From the NCBI GenBank assembly GCA_910579485.1, contig CAJTVO010000068.1, positions 1 through 17,914 of the forward strand: a stretch of 17,914 nucleotides of DNA, given 5' to 3'. Below are positions 8,314-15,675 of the stretch, piece after piece. The stretch's first letter is position 1, and each line of letters begins with the position of its first letter. Origin of the DNA: an uncultured Oscillospiraceae bacterium. GTDB taxonomy: Bacteria > Bacillota > Clostridia > Oscillospirales > Oscillospiraceae. A program made the position numbers and the translations under genes. Below the pieces are notes generated by a model. The model was given only the letters and a program-made list of their open reading frames with translations, was not told where the DNA came from and did no database searches.

Positions 8314-9657
8314 ATGAATGACTATATCGCCCGCGTATCGGAGCGGCTGGCGAAGACCTACGCCCATGAGCCGGAGTATCTCCAGTGCGTCCATTCCTGG
8401 CTGGAGATGATCGCGCCGGCCACGGAGGACCCCCGGTATGAGAAGCTGGATCTCATCACCCGCATGGTGGAGCCGGAGCGGATGTTCTCCTTCCTGATCC
8501 CCTGGGTGGACGATAACGGCGTCACCCATACCAACCACGGCTACCGGGTCCAGTTCTCCAGCGCCATCGGGCCCTATAAGGGCGGCCTGCGGTTCCACCC
8601 CAGCGTGACCCCCTCGGTGGTGAAATTCCTGGGCTTCGAGCAGACCTATAAGAACGCCCTCACCGGCCTGCCCATCGGCGGCGCGGCGGGCGGCGCGGAC
8701 TTCGACCCCCGGGGCAAGTCCAACCGGGAGATCATGCGCTTCTGCCAGGGCTTCATGTACGCCCTGTACCGCTATATCGGCGCGGATACCGACGTGCCCG
8801 CCGGGGACATCGGCGTGGGCTCGCGGGAAGTGGGCTGGCTCTACGGCGCGTATAAGAAGGTGACGGGCCGGGCGGAGAGCTCCGCCCTCACCGGCAAGGG
8901 CCTGACCTACGGCGGCAGCCGCATCCGCCAGGAGGCGGCGGGCTTCGGCACGGTGTACTTCCTGGCACGGATGCTGGAGCATCAGGGGGAGACCCTGGAG
9001 GGCAAACGCCTGATCGTCTCCGGCTTCGGCAACATGAGCTGGGGCGTGTGCCGCAAGGCCGCCGAGCTGGGAGGCAGGGTGGTCACCCTCTCCGGCCCCG
9101 ACGGGTATATCTACGATCCCGACGGCGTGAACACCCAGGAGAAGTATGACTTCATGGTGAAGATGCGCTACAGCGGCGAGGACCGGGTGGAGGCCTACGC
9201 CGACCGGTTCGGCGTAGAGTTTTACGCGGGGAAGAAGCCCTGGGAGGTCCCCGCCGACGTGGCGGTCCCCTGCGCCACCCAGAACGAGCTGGCGGTGGAC
9301 GACGCGGTGCTGCTGATCGCCAACAACGTGCGCTATTATGTAGAGGGGGCCAACATGCCCGCCACCACGGAGGCGCTGAAGCTGCTGCGGCTCAGCCCCA
9401 AGATCCTCACTGCGGGCGCCAAGGCCTCCGGTTCCGGCGGCGTGGCCGTGTCCGCCCTGGAGATGGCCCAGAACGCCATCCGCTACAGCTGGTCCCGGCG
9501 GGAGGTGGACGAGAAGCTGCGGGCCATTATGAGCAGCATCTACGATGCCTCCGCCGCGGCGGCGGAGGAGTACGGGCTGGGGTATGACCTGATCGCCGGG
9601 AACGATATCGCGGCGTTCAAGAAGATATCGGAAGCCATGATCGCGCAGGGACTGTAA
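8314..9657 (+). CDS. Glutamate dehydrogenase paralogue lacking the catalytic lysine
   Basis: A 447-aa full-length GDH-family protein, collinear with the upstream paralogue and including GPYKGGLRFHPSV, DTDVPAGDIGVG, TGKGLTYGGS and a Rossmann GFGNMSWG motif. The catalytic block GGGKGG reads GGAAGG, so alanine (A125, codon 8686-8688) replaces the lysine that activates water/substrate in GDHs. Two more conserved sites differ: EATGYG becomes EAAGFG, and NAGGV becomes GSGGV. There is no frameshift, stop or loss of length, so it is maintained as a protein rather than decaying. It lies 12 nt after the intact gene, with a G-rich ribosome binding site and no separate promoter. It may be a regulatory subunit of a mixed hexamer, or an enzyme with another role. 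The family call is secure; the function is not. Confidence 0.92.
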   Translation: MNDYIARVSERLAKTYAHEPEYLQCVHSWLEMIAPATEDPRYEKLDLITRMVEPERMFSFLIPWVDDNGVTHTNHGYRVQFSSAIGPYKGGLRFHPSVTPSVVKFLGFEQTYKNALTGLPIGGAAGGADFDPRGKSNREIMRFCQGFMYALYRYIGADTDVPAGDIGVGSREVGWLYGAYKKVTGRAESSALTGKGLTYGGSRIRQEAAGFGTVYFLARMLEHQGETLEGKRLIVSGFGNMSWGVCRKAAELGGRVVTLSGPDGYIYDPDGVNTQEKYDFMVKMRYSGEDRVEAYADRFGVEFYAGKKPWEVPADVAVPCATQNELAVDDAVLLIANNVRYYVEGANMPATTEALKLLRLSPKILTAGAKASGSGGVAVSALEMAQNAIRYSWSRREVDEKLRAIMSSIYDASAAAAEEYGLGYDLIAGNDIAAFKKISEAMIAQGL

Positions 9658-9667
9658 ATAATATTCC

Positions 9668-9702
9668 GGCAGCCCGGGAGCTTGAAAAGCTCCCGGGCTG
9701 CC
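9668..9702 (+). terminator. Terminator after the GDH pair
   Basis: A perfect 16-bp GC-rich stem (9668-9683 with 9687-9702) closes on a 3-nt GAA loop, 10 nt after the second GDH stop. The plus-strand sequence after it (CAGCCATTTCTG) has only a weak T-run, so this may be an inefficient terminator or an mRNA 3'-end stabiliser. Confidence 0.7.
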
Positions 9703-9736
9703 CAGCCATTTCTGAAGCTGTGCCATAAGACTGCAT

Positions 9737-10105
9737 TTGCACGTTTTTCTTGCAATTCAGCGATCGCTATTGAAAGTTATTTCGATTCATGATAAAGTGA
9801 GGAAAGATTCAAACGGAGATGTAAAACGAAGCAGCACGACGTTTGCCTACGACCGGTCAAAAGATGATTTGAAAAGTATTGACGCTCTGTTGAATGTCCT
9901 CGGTGGAGATGCCGCGCTTAACAGGTTCTTACAGAATATTCAGGTATTCAGTAAAGGCCATTTTCAGAGATATCCTTTGTCAAATGTGGATATTCGCGCC
10001 TGATTTTTTAAGAGCGCACAACAGGCAGGAACGGTTCTTCGGTATTTCATCCAGTTCCAGCAGTATTTGTGTATGTTTGATCTGAGCAGCGCAAGAAATC
10101 CTTGA
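9737..10105 (+). pseudogene. Decayed or interrupted reading frame of unknown origin
   Basis: This lies in a 500-bp gap with visibly lower GC than the genes around it. A frame open from about 9737 to a TGA at 10001-10003 reads like protein (for example SIDALLNVLGGDAALNRFLQ near residues 46-65), but has no clear start codon with a ribosome binding site. The same frame continues past the TGA for 33 more codons of protein-like sequence (VLRYFIQFQQYLCMFDL) to a TGA at 10103-10105. That second stop overlaps the -35 box of the response-regulator promoter. I do not recognise the family. The simplest reading is the tail of a gene left behind by an insertion or deletion. A real small protein ending at 10003 remains possible. 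Confidence 0.3.
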
Positions 10106-10130
10106 AAAAACGCCTGAAGGAGGGTATGAT
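10102..10130 (+). promoter_or_regulatory. Promoter of the response regulator gene
   Basis: TTGAAA (10102-10107) and TATGAT (10125-10130) are separated by 17 bp, with the start predicted near 10137. This gives a leader of only about 20 nt before the ATG at 10159, containing TAGGAGGA. Confidence 0.6.
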
Positions 10131-10158
10131 AGGCCTACCACCTGATAGGAGGACCGCG

Positions 10159-10839
10159 ATGAAGCACATTTTGCTGCTGGAGGACGACGCCGCCCTGGGA
10201 CAAGGCATCCGGTTTGCCCTGGAAAATGACGGCGTTCAAGTGGAACTATGCACCGCGCTATCCCAGGCGCAAGGCATTCTGCCCGGCAGAGACTTCGATC
10301 TGCTCATTCTGGATGTCAACCTGCCGGACGGGAGCGGGCTCGATTTGCTGCGGGATGTGCGGCGCCGCCATTCCAGCGTCCCCGTTATCCTGCTCACGGC
10401 AAACGATTTGGAAACCGACATCGTCGTGGGCCTTGAATCCGGAGCGGATGACTATATCACCAAACCCTTCTCTCTGGCTGTACTGCGGGCCAGGGTCAAC
10501 GCCCAGCTGCGGCGCGGTACTCCGGTGCAGGCAGCCACGGTAGAGCTGGAGGGGTTCTCCTTTGATTTTGAGTGGATGGAGTTCCGCAAAAACGGCCAGC
10601 TCATCGAACTGAGCAAAACGGAACAGCGGCTGCTGCGGGTCCTGACGGAAAACCGGGGGCGCGTCCTGTCCCGTGAGACGCTGCTGGAGCGGGTGTGGCC
10701 GGGCGGCGGGGAGTACGTGGAGGAAAACGCCCTGTCGGTCACCGTCAAGCGCCTGCGGGACAAACTGGAGGACACGCCCTCCAAGCCCCGCTTTCTGAGA
10801 ACGGTCTATGGCATCGGCTACACCTGGGCGGTGAATTGA
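10159..10839 (+). CDS. OmpR/PhoB-family response regulator
   Basis: A 226-aa two-component response regulator. The receiver domain (residues 1-115) has the acidic pair D9/D10, the phospho-acceptor D52 in LILDVNLPDG, T80 and K102 in YITKPF. The C-terminal winged helix (about 130-225) contains LSKTEQRLLRVL and the SVTVKRLRDKLE recognition-helix region, followed by IRTVYGIGY-like sequence (LRTVYGIGYTW). The start at 10159 has TAGGAGGA at 5-nt spacing. An upstream TTG in the same frame is the promoter -35 box and is rejected as a start. A kinase gene follows after 1 nt and an ABC transporter after that, so the regulator probably controls the transporter genes and perhaps itself. Confidence 0.92.
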   Translation: MKHILLLEDDAALGQGIRFALENDGVQVELCTALSQAQGILPGRDFDLLILDVNLPDGSGLDLLRDVRRRHSSVPVILLTANDLETDIVVGLESGADDYITKPFSLAVLRARVNAQLRRGTPVQAATVELEGFSFDFEWMEFRKNGQLIELSKTEQRLLRVLTENRGRVLSRETLLERVWPGGGEYVEENALSVTVKRLRDKLEDTPSKPRFLRTVYGIGYTWAVN

Positions 10840-10840
10840 C

Positions 10841-11743
10841 ATGACGTGGATCACTGCCATCATCGCCGTTTTCGCGGCGGCCGCGCTGGCGGCGGCGGTC
10901 TGGAACCGCCTTCACGCCAGGCGCGTCATGAAAAATTTGAACCGTATGCTGGACGCAGCCATGGCGGGGACCTTTCTGGAGCGGGAATTCGACGAAAGCC
11001 TGCTCTCCGCCGTGGAGTCCCGGTTTGCCCACTATCTGGCCGCCAACGCCGTCTCCGCCCAGAAGCTCCAGGAGGAAAAGGACAAGATCAAGACTCTGAT
11101 CGCCGACATCTCCCACCAGACGAAGACCCCGGTGGCCAATATTCTGCTGTATACCCAGCTTCTGTCGGAGCAGGAGCTTTCCCCGGAGGGCCGGGACTGC
11201 GCCGGGGCCCTGGAGGGCCAGGTGGAAAAGCTGCGCGCCCTGGTGGACGCGCTGGTGAAGACCTCCCGGCTGGAGGCGGGCATCCTGGCCCTGCACCCCA
11301 AGGCAGGGCCGCTGGCGCCCATGCTGGAAGACGCCGTGGCTCAATTTACCCCTAAAGCGGCGGAGAAGGGGATCGCCCTGACGCTGGCGTCCACGGACGC
11401 CCAGGCGGCCTTTGACCCCAAGTGGACGGCGGAGGCCGTATGCAACCTGTTGGACAACGCGGTAAAATACACGCCCGCCGGCGGGACGGTCGCGGTAGAG
11501 GTCATCCCCTACCAGATGTTCTGCCGCGTCAACGTCACGGACAGCGGCCCCGGCATCCCGGAAGCGGAGCGGGCCAAGATATTCCAGCGATTCTACCGCT
11601 CCCCCGCCGCCTACGAGATCGAGGGCGTGGGGATCGGCCTGTATCTGACCCGCCAGATCGCGGAGGGGCAGGGCGGGTATGTCAAGGCGTCCTCCCAGCC
11701 GGGGCGGGGGAGCTGCTTCTCCTTCTATCTGCCCCGGAGCTGA
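10841..11743 (+). CDS. Sensor histidine kinase with one N-terminal TM segment
   Basis: A 300-aa membrane histidine kinase, the partner of the adjacent response regulator. One hydrophobic segment (about residues 3-22) anchors it, and no extracytoplasmic sensor domain is visible. A helical linker leads to the HisKA motif ISHQTKTP with the phospho-acceptor H92. The HATPase domain follows: N-box LLDNAVKYTP, G1 DSGPGIP, F-box IFQRFYRS and G2 VGIGLYLTRQI. The short size and missing sensor domain suggest that the stimulus is detected elsewhere, as in BceS-type kinases that read the flux of their ABC transporter. BceS itself has two TM helices, so the match is partial. The ATG is 1 nt after the regulator stop. 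Confidence 0.9.
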   Translation: MTWITAIIAVFAAAALAAAVWNRLHARRVMKNLNRMLDAAMAGTFLEREFDESLLSAVESRFAHYLAANAVSAQKLQEEKDKIKTLIADISHQTKTPVANILLYTQLLSEQELSPEGRDCAGALEGQVEKLRALVDALVKTSRLEAGILALHPKAGPLAPMLEDAVAQFTPKAAEKGIALTLASTDAQAAFDPKWTAEAVCNLLDNAVKYTPAGGTVAVEVIPYQMFCRVNVTDSGPGIPEAERAKIFQRFYRSPAAYEIEGVGIGLYLTRQIAEGQGGYVKASSQPGRGSCFSFYLPRS

Positions 11744-11789
11744 AATCTTTCCAAACTGTAAGATTTCAGAAAGGATCTGGAAAGATTTC
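11740..11789. promoter_or_regulatory. Competing inverted repeats upstream of the ABC transporter genes
   Basis: The segment GAAATCTT (11742-11749) can pair with either of two copies of AAGATTTC. Pairing A is a perfect 10-bp stem, 11740-11749 with 11760-11769 and a 10-nt loop. Pairing B is a perfect 11-bp stem, 11742-11752 with 11779-11789. The two AAGATTTC copies start 22 bp apart, two helical turns. It could be an RNA switch or a set of binding sites for the upstream response regulator. Confidence 0.5.
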
Positions 11790-11794
11790 TGTGT

Positions 11795-11830
11795 TAAAGT
11801 CTGTACTGCCGAAAGGCAGTGCAGACTTTA
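11795..11830. promoter_or_regulatory. Long GAAA-loop hairpin before the ABC ATPase gene
   Basis: A 16-bp stem with one G-U pair (11795-11810 with 11815-11830) closes on a GAAA tetraloop and ends 6 nt before the GGAGG of the next gene. The sequence after it has no T-tract, so it is not an obvious terminator. It may be a partial terminator, an RNA-stability element or a processing site. Confidence 0.5.
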
Positions 11831-11849
11831 CGCTATGGAGGTAGATCGT

Positions 11850-12521
11850 ATGGCTATATTGGAGACCCGCGGCTTGCGGAAAGTATACGGTTCCGGCGAC
11901 ACGGAGGTCCGGGCCCTGGACGGCGTGGACCTGGCGGTGGAGAAGGGCGAGTTTGCCGCCGTCGTGGGCACGTCCGGTTCCGGCAAATCCACCCTGCTGC
12001 ATATGCTGGGTGGGCTGGACCGGCCTACCGGCGGTTCCGTCATTGTGGACGGCAGGGAACTCTCCACTCTGAAGGACGAGGAACTGACCATTTTCCGGCG
12101 GCGGAAAATCGGCTTCGTATTCCAGAACTACAATCTTGTACCGGTGCTGAACGTGTATGAAAACATCGTCCTGCCTATCCAACTGGACGGCGGACAGCCG
12201 GACAAAGACTATACAAACCAGATCATCGAAACCCTGGGCCTGGGTTCCAAGCTGCAGAATCTGCCCAACAACCTCTCCGGCGGCCAGCAGCAGCGGGTGG
12301 CCATCGCCCGCGCGCTGGCGGCGAAGCCGGCGATCATCCTGGCGGACGAGCCCACCGGAAATCTGGACAGCCGGACCAGCCAGGACGTCATGAGCCTGCT
12401 GAAGGTCACCAGCCAGCGGTTTGCGCAGACCATCGTGATGATTACCCACAATGAGGCGATCGCCCAGATGGCTGACCGCGTCATCCGCATCGAGGACGGC
12501 CGTATTGTGGTACGGGGGTGA
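11850..12521 (+). CDS. ABC transporter ATP-binding protein (MacB/LolD/BceA type)
   Basis: A 223-aa ATPase that pairs with the following FtsX-type permease. Motifs are Walker A GTSGSGKST (40-48), Q-loop FVFQNYNLVPVLNVYENI, signature LSGGQQQR (142-149), Walker B IILADEPTGNLD with catalytic E167, and the H-loop histidine in ITHNEA. QNYNLVPVLNVYEN and DEPTGNLD are typical of the MacB/LolD/BceA group rather than of nutrient importers. The ATG at 11850 has GGAGG with 8-nt spacing; an in-frame ATG at 11835 overlaps that site and is less likely. The context (regulator, kinase, ATPase, permease) resembles antimicrobial-peptide sensing and detoxification modules. Confidence 0.93.
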   Translation: MAILETRGLRKVYGSGDTEVRALDGVDLAVEKGEFAAVVGTSGSGKSTLLHMLGGLDRPTGGSVIVDGRELSTLKDEELTIFRRRKIGFVFQNYNLVPVLNVYENIVLPIQLDGGQPDKDYTNQIIETLGLGSKLQNLPNNLSGGQQQRVAIARALAAKPAIILADEPTGNLDSRTSQDVMSLLKVTSQRFAQTIVMITHNEAIAQMADRVIRIEDGRIVVRG

Positions 12522-12526
12522 GGGGC

Positions 12527-15220
12527 ATGATCAAAGTATCCAACGGAAGCTGTATCCGGCGGCTGGGCTTTCGTTCCATGAAAGCGGCCCGGGCCCGGAA
12601 CGCCGTCGCAGTGCTGGCAATTGCCCTGACCACGGTGCTGTTCACCTCCCTGTTTACCATCGCCGCGTCCATCAACTATTCTTTCCAGCAGGAGAACTTC
12701 CGCCGGGCCGCAGGCGACGCCCACGGCACGGTGAAAAATATCACCTGGGAACAGGCGGAGCAGCTCCGCCGGGACCCTTTGATCCAGGATTCCTGGTGCC
12801 GTCTCTTTGTGGGAATGCCCCACGACCCGCCCTTTCACATATCCCATGTGGAGGTCAGCTATATTGAGCCCAACGGCGCGTCCCACTACTTCTGCACCCC
12901 CGTGGAGGGTGCGCTCCCCCGGGAGGGCACCGGCGAGGCCGCGACGGATACCCGCGTCCTGGCCCTGCTGGGCGTCGAGCCCAGGGTGGGCGCGCAATTT
13001 ACCATGCCCATTACGCTGGACGAGGGAACCCCGCATCCCCGCACAATAGAGCGGACGTTCACCCTCTCCGGCTGGTGGGAATACGACAGCGCCATGCCCG
13101 GCAACAACGTGCTGCTGCCCCGTTCCGCCGCCGAGGAGATCTGCGCGCTGTCCAACGGGGAGGAGGACTCCTTGACGGGCGTCTGGAACCTAGACATCAT
13201 GTTCAAGAGCGCCATAGGCATTCAAGAAAACCTGAGCGCGGTGCTGGAAAATTATGGCTATCAAAGCACCGAGGCGGGGACAAAGAACTACCTGGTTATC
13301 GGCGTGAACTGGGGCTACACCGGGGACCGGATCTCTAACGGCATTGACCCCGTGCCCTTCCTTACCATTGTGGTGATTCTTCTGCTGATCATCTTCACCG
13401 GGTATCTCATCATTTACAATATCTTCCAGATCTCCGTCACCAATGACATCCGGTTTTACGGCCTGCTGAAAACCATCGGCGCCACGGGGCGGCAGATCAA
13501 GCGGATGATCCGCCAGCAGGCGCTCCTGCTCAGTCTGGCGGGCATCCCCATCGGCCTGCTTCTGGGCTTCGCCGCCGGCAACATATTGGCGCCGGTCATC
13601 ATGGCCCATCTCAACTATAAGAACTCGTTCGTGTCCTTCAATCCCTGGATTTTCATTGGCGCGGCGGCGTTTTCCCTGCTGACGGTGTTCCTCTCCTGCG
13701 CGCGGCCCGGACGGATCGCCGCCAGGGTTTCCCCGGTGGAGGCGGTGCGCTATACCGAAGGCGGACAGCAGTCCGGGAAGAAGGGCGGCAAGCGGAAGGC
13801 TGCCGCCGGCGCATCCCTGCCGAAAATGGCCTGGGCCAACCTGGGCCGGAGCAGGAGTAAAACGGTCGTTACCATGATTTCCCTGACCCTGGCGGTGGTG
13901 CTGATGAACCTGGTGTATACGTTTACGAACGGCTTCGACATGGAGAAATATCTTTCCGACCTGGTAGCCACCGACTTTGTCCTGGGCCATGCCGGCTACT
14001 TCCAGAGCAGCGCCAACTTCCGCTTGGCGGACCAGGCGCTTCCGGAGGAAGTCATCGCCCAGGTCATCTCCCAGGGCGGCATCACCGAAGGGGGCAGGGT
14101 CTACGGTCAGGAGAGCACGATCCAAGCCCTTCTGCCGGAGGAGTACCACCGCCAGGGTATCAGCATCGCTTATTCCGAGGAGGAGCTGGACAGCGTTGTC
14201 GCCTCCCGGGAGCATGTGGGTGAGGACACCGTCGTAGGCAGCGCCCAGCTCTACGGCCTGGAGGACTTCATTCTCGGCGAGATAAACGTGTTGGAGGGAG
14301 ATACCGCCCCCTTGTCCGACCCCAGCCGGAACGCCATCGCCGCCGTCTATGCCGCCGACGACTACGGAGTGATCCATGAAGATGACAACTGCTTCAAGGT
14401 GGGGGATACCGTGACGCTCCGCTATGTGAAGGAGTGGGTGAATGTCGACACGGACACCGGGGAGGAAATCACCGCAGAGGATTCAAACGCCCGCTGGAAC
14501 CGCGGAGAGACGAATTTCGTTCCCCGGGCCAAGGTCTATGAGGAAAAGGAGTACACCGTCTGCGCCATGATCGAGATCCCCAGAGCCCTCACTTACCGCT
14601 ATACCACCCTGGGAGGCAGCAAGCTGGCGATGGGAGCGGAGCTGTTCCAACAGGATACCGGCACCAGCTCCGTCATGATCTACGCTTTCAACACTGACGA
14701 GACGGCCAGCACCGCTATGGAGGACTTCCTGCAAGAATACACAGAGTCCGTCCAGCCCACCTATGACTACGAGAGCAAACAGAGCATGGCGGCGGAGTTC
14801 GAGGGCTTCCGGAGTATGTTCCTGACCATGGGCGGCGCACTGGCAGGGATCATCGGCCTGGTGGGCGTGCTCAACTTCATCAACGCCGTGCTGACGGGCA
14901 TACTGGCCCGGAAGCGGGAGCTGGCCATGCTCCAAGCCGTGGGTATGACCGGGAAGCAGCTGAATACCATGCTGGTGTACGAGGGACTGTACTATACGAT
15001 GCTGTCCGCCGCCCTCTCTCTGGTTCTGAGCGCCGCGCTGGGACGGCTGGCGGGATCGCTCTGCTCTGTCTTTTGGTTTTTCACCTATCGATTTACCGTC
15101 CTGCCGGTTTTGGCGGTCATACCGCTGTTTCTGATCCTGGGGGTCCTGATCCCTCTGTTGACGTACCGTTCCGTTAACCGCCGCACCATTGTTGAGCGTT
15201 TGCGGGAGATAGAAAGCTGA
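12527..15220 (+). CDS. FtsX-like ABC transporter permease
   Basis: A membrane permease of about 897 aa. I chose the ATG at 12527 (MIKVSN) because G-rich sequence lies about 8 nt upstream and the resulting N-terminus suits this family. A GTG at 12518, overlapping the ATPase stop, would add 3 residues. Layout: TM1 at about 28-50, an extracytoplasmic region to about 280, three TMs (about 283-400, including VVILLLIIFTGYLIIYNI), a charged cytoplasmic linker rich in K and G, TM5 at about 445-465, a second large extracytoplasmic region to about 765, and three C-terminal TMs. It thus has two FtsX modules of four TMs, each with its own outer domain. BceB has ten TMs and one outer domain, so this is not a standard BceB. 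The substrate is unknown; export or peptide removal is inferred from context. Confidence 0.88.
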   Translation: MIKVSNGSCIRRLGFRSMKAARARNAVAVLAIALTTVLFTSLFTIAASINYSFQQENFRRAAGDAHGTVKNITWEQAEQLRRDPLIQDSWCRLFVGMPHDPPFHISHVEVSYIEPNGASHYFCTPVEGALPREGTGEAATDTRVLALLGVEPRVGAQFTMPITLDEGTPHPRTIERTFTLSGWWEYDSAMPGNNVLLPRSAAEEICALSNGEEDSLTGVWNLDIMFKSAIGIQENLSAVLENYGYQSTEAGTKNYLVIGVNWGYTGDRISNGIDPVPFLTIVVILLLIIFTGYLIIYNIFQISVTNDIRFYGLLKTIGATGRQIKRMIRQQALLLSLAGIPIGLLLGFAAGNILAPVIMAHLNYKNSFVSFNPWIFIGAAAFSLLTVFLSCARPGRIAARVSPVEAVRYTEGGQQSGKKGGKRKAAAGASLPKMAWANLGRSRSKTVVTMISLTLAVVLMNLVYTFTNGFDMEKYLSDLVATDFVLGHAGYFQSSANFRLADQALPEEVIAQVISQGGITEGGRVYGQESTIQALLPEEYHRQGISIAYSEEELDSVVASREHVGEDTVVGSAQLYGLEDFILGEINVLEGDTAPLSDPSRNAIAAVYAADDYGVIHEDDNCFKVGDTVTLRYVKEWVNVDTDTGEEITAEDSNARWNRGETNFVPRAKVYEEKEYTVCAMIEIPRALTYRYTTLGGSKLAMGAELFQQDTGTSSVMIYAFNTDETASTAMEDFLQEYTESVQPTYDYESKQSMAAEFEGFRSMFLTMGGALAGIIGLVGVLNFINAVLTGILARKRELAMLQAVGMTGKQLNTMLVYEGLYYTMLSAALSLVLSAALGRLAGSLCSVFWFFTYRFTVLPVLAVIPLFLILGVLIPLLTYRSVNRRTIVERLREIES

Positions 15221-15301
15221 CACTCGCAGTTTTATTATGGCGGCAGAATGACGTACCAGCAATGCCTTGGCTTGTTGGCGGCTGCACATCGAGATAACCT
15301 C
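15221..15301 (-). pseudogene. Possible 5' remnant of a mobile-element gene, running into the permease gene
   Basis: On the minus strand, an ATG at about 15289 preceded by GGAGG at 8-nt spacing opens a frame starting MCSRQQAKALLVRHSAAIIK. The frame soon runs antisense into the 3' end of the permease gene, where no gene is expected. The start region looks genuine while the continuation does not, so this may be the head of a broken gene. From memory it resembles short proteins and flanking DNA near mobilisation loci of clostridial integrative elements; that is not verifiable here. Confidence 0.25.
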
Positions 15302-15310
15302 CACTCCGCT

Positions 15311-15332
15311 ACGCCCGCCGTTAGGCGGGCGT
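15311..15332 (+). terminator. Terminator after the permease gene
   Basis: A perfect 9-bp stem (ACGCCCGCC / GGCGGGCGT) with a GTTA loop is followed by TTGCTTCATTTCTT. It lies about 90 nt past the permease stop. On the minus strand it would also sit just after a short frame. Confidence 0.6.
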
Positions 15333-15383
15333 TTGCTTCATTTCTTGCCGCTCCTTCCCCAAAATGCGGGGAGAGGAAAATCA

Positions 15384-15533
15384 TCACCATGCCTCCCGCT
15401 GGCGGTCACGATTTTCCTCCCTGTGCTCTGTATACCGCTTTTTGCTCTCGGTTTGCAATATAGCATACTCCTTTTCAGCGATTGCATGGACAGCAGCTTC
15501 TTCCGTCCGTTTTGCCGCCAGGGAAATCAATTT
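15384..15533 (-). pseudogene. C-terminal remnant of a charged helical protein, possibly from a mobile element
   Basis: Read on the minus strand, about 48 codons from 15533 down to a TGA at 15386-15384 give a coherent, strongly charged, helical sequence (TEEAAVHAIAEKEYAILQ, then KKRYTEHREENRDRQREAW). There is no start codon or ribosome binding site upstream; the frame is closed by TAA at 15536-15534. It therefore looks like the tail of a deleted gene. The upstream break coincides with one arm of a 16-bp inverted repeat (15519-15534). Such tails occur in mobilisation proteins of clostridial integrative elements, but I cannot confirm the match. Confidence 0.35.
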
Positions 15534-15618
15534 TTAGAAAATAACGCCGCTGATGGCAGGTTTTACCAATGGCGCGCCGGGGCCGTCGCGCCCTACAGAC
15601 GTAAAATTGATTTCCCTG
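15519..15618. repeat. 16-bp perfect inverted repeat upstream of the thiT promoter
   Basis: CAGGGAAATCAATTTT (15519-15534) recurs as its exact reverse complement at 15603-15618, separated by 68 bp. The left arm lies inside the minus-strand gene remnant and the right arm ends 17 bp before the thiT -35 box. It is too long to be chance and may mark an insertion or rearrangement junction. Confidence 0.6.
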
Positions 15619-15635
15619 TTTTCCGCGCGCGCCTG

Positions 15636-15664
15636 TTGACAACTCCCTCAAAACCTGTTATACT
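15636..15664 (+). promoter_or_regulatory. Promoter of the riboswitch-thiT transcript
   Basis: A consensus TTGACA (15636-15641) and a TATACT (15659-15664) are separated by 17 bp. The predicted start near 15671 is just upstream of the TPP aptamer. Confidence 0.85.
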
Positions 15665-15675
15665 GCACTTACAAT

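Noticed and set aside
10102..10158. Extended N-terminus of the response regulator from a TTG
   Set aside because: That TTG is part of the -35 box. The ATG at 10159 has TAGGAGGA and gives a normal receiver-domain start.
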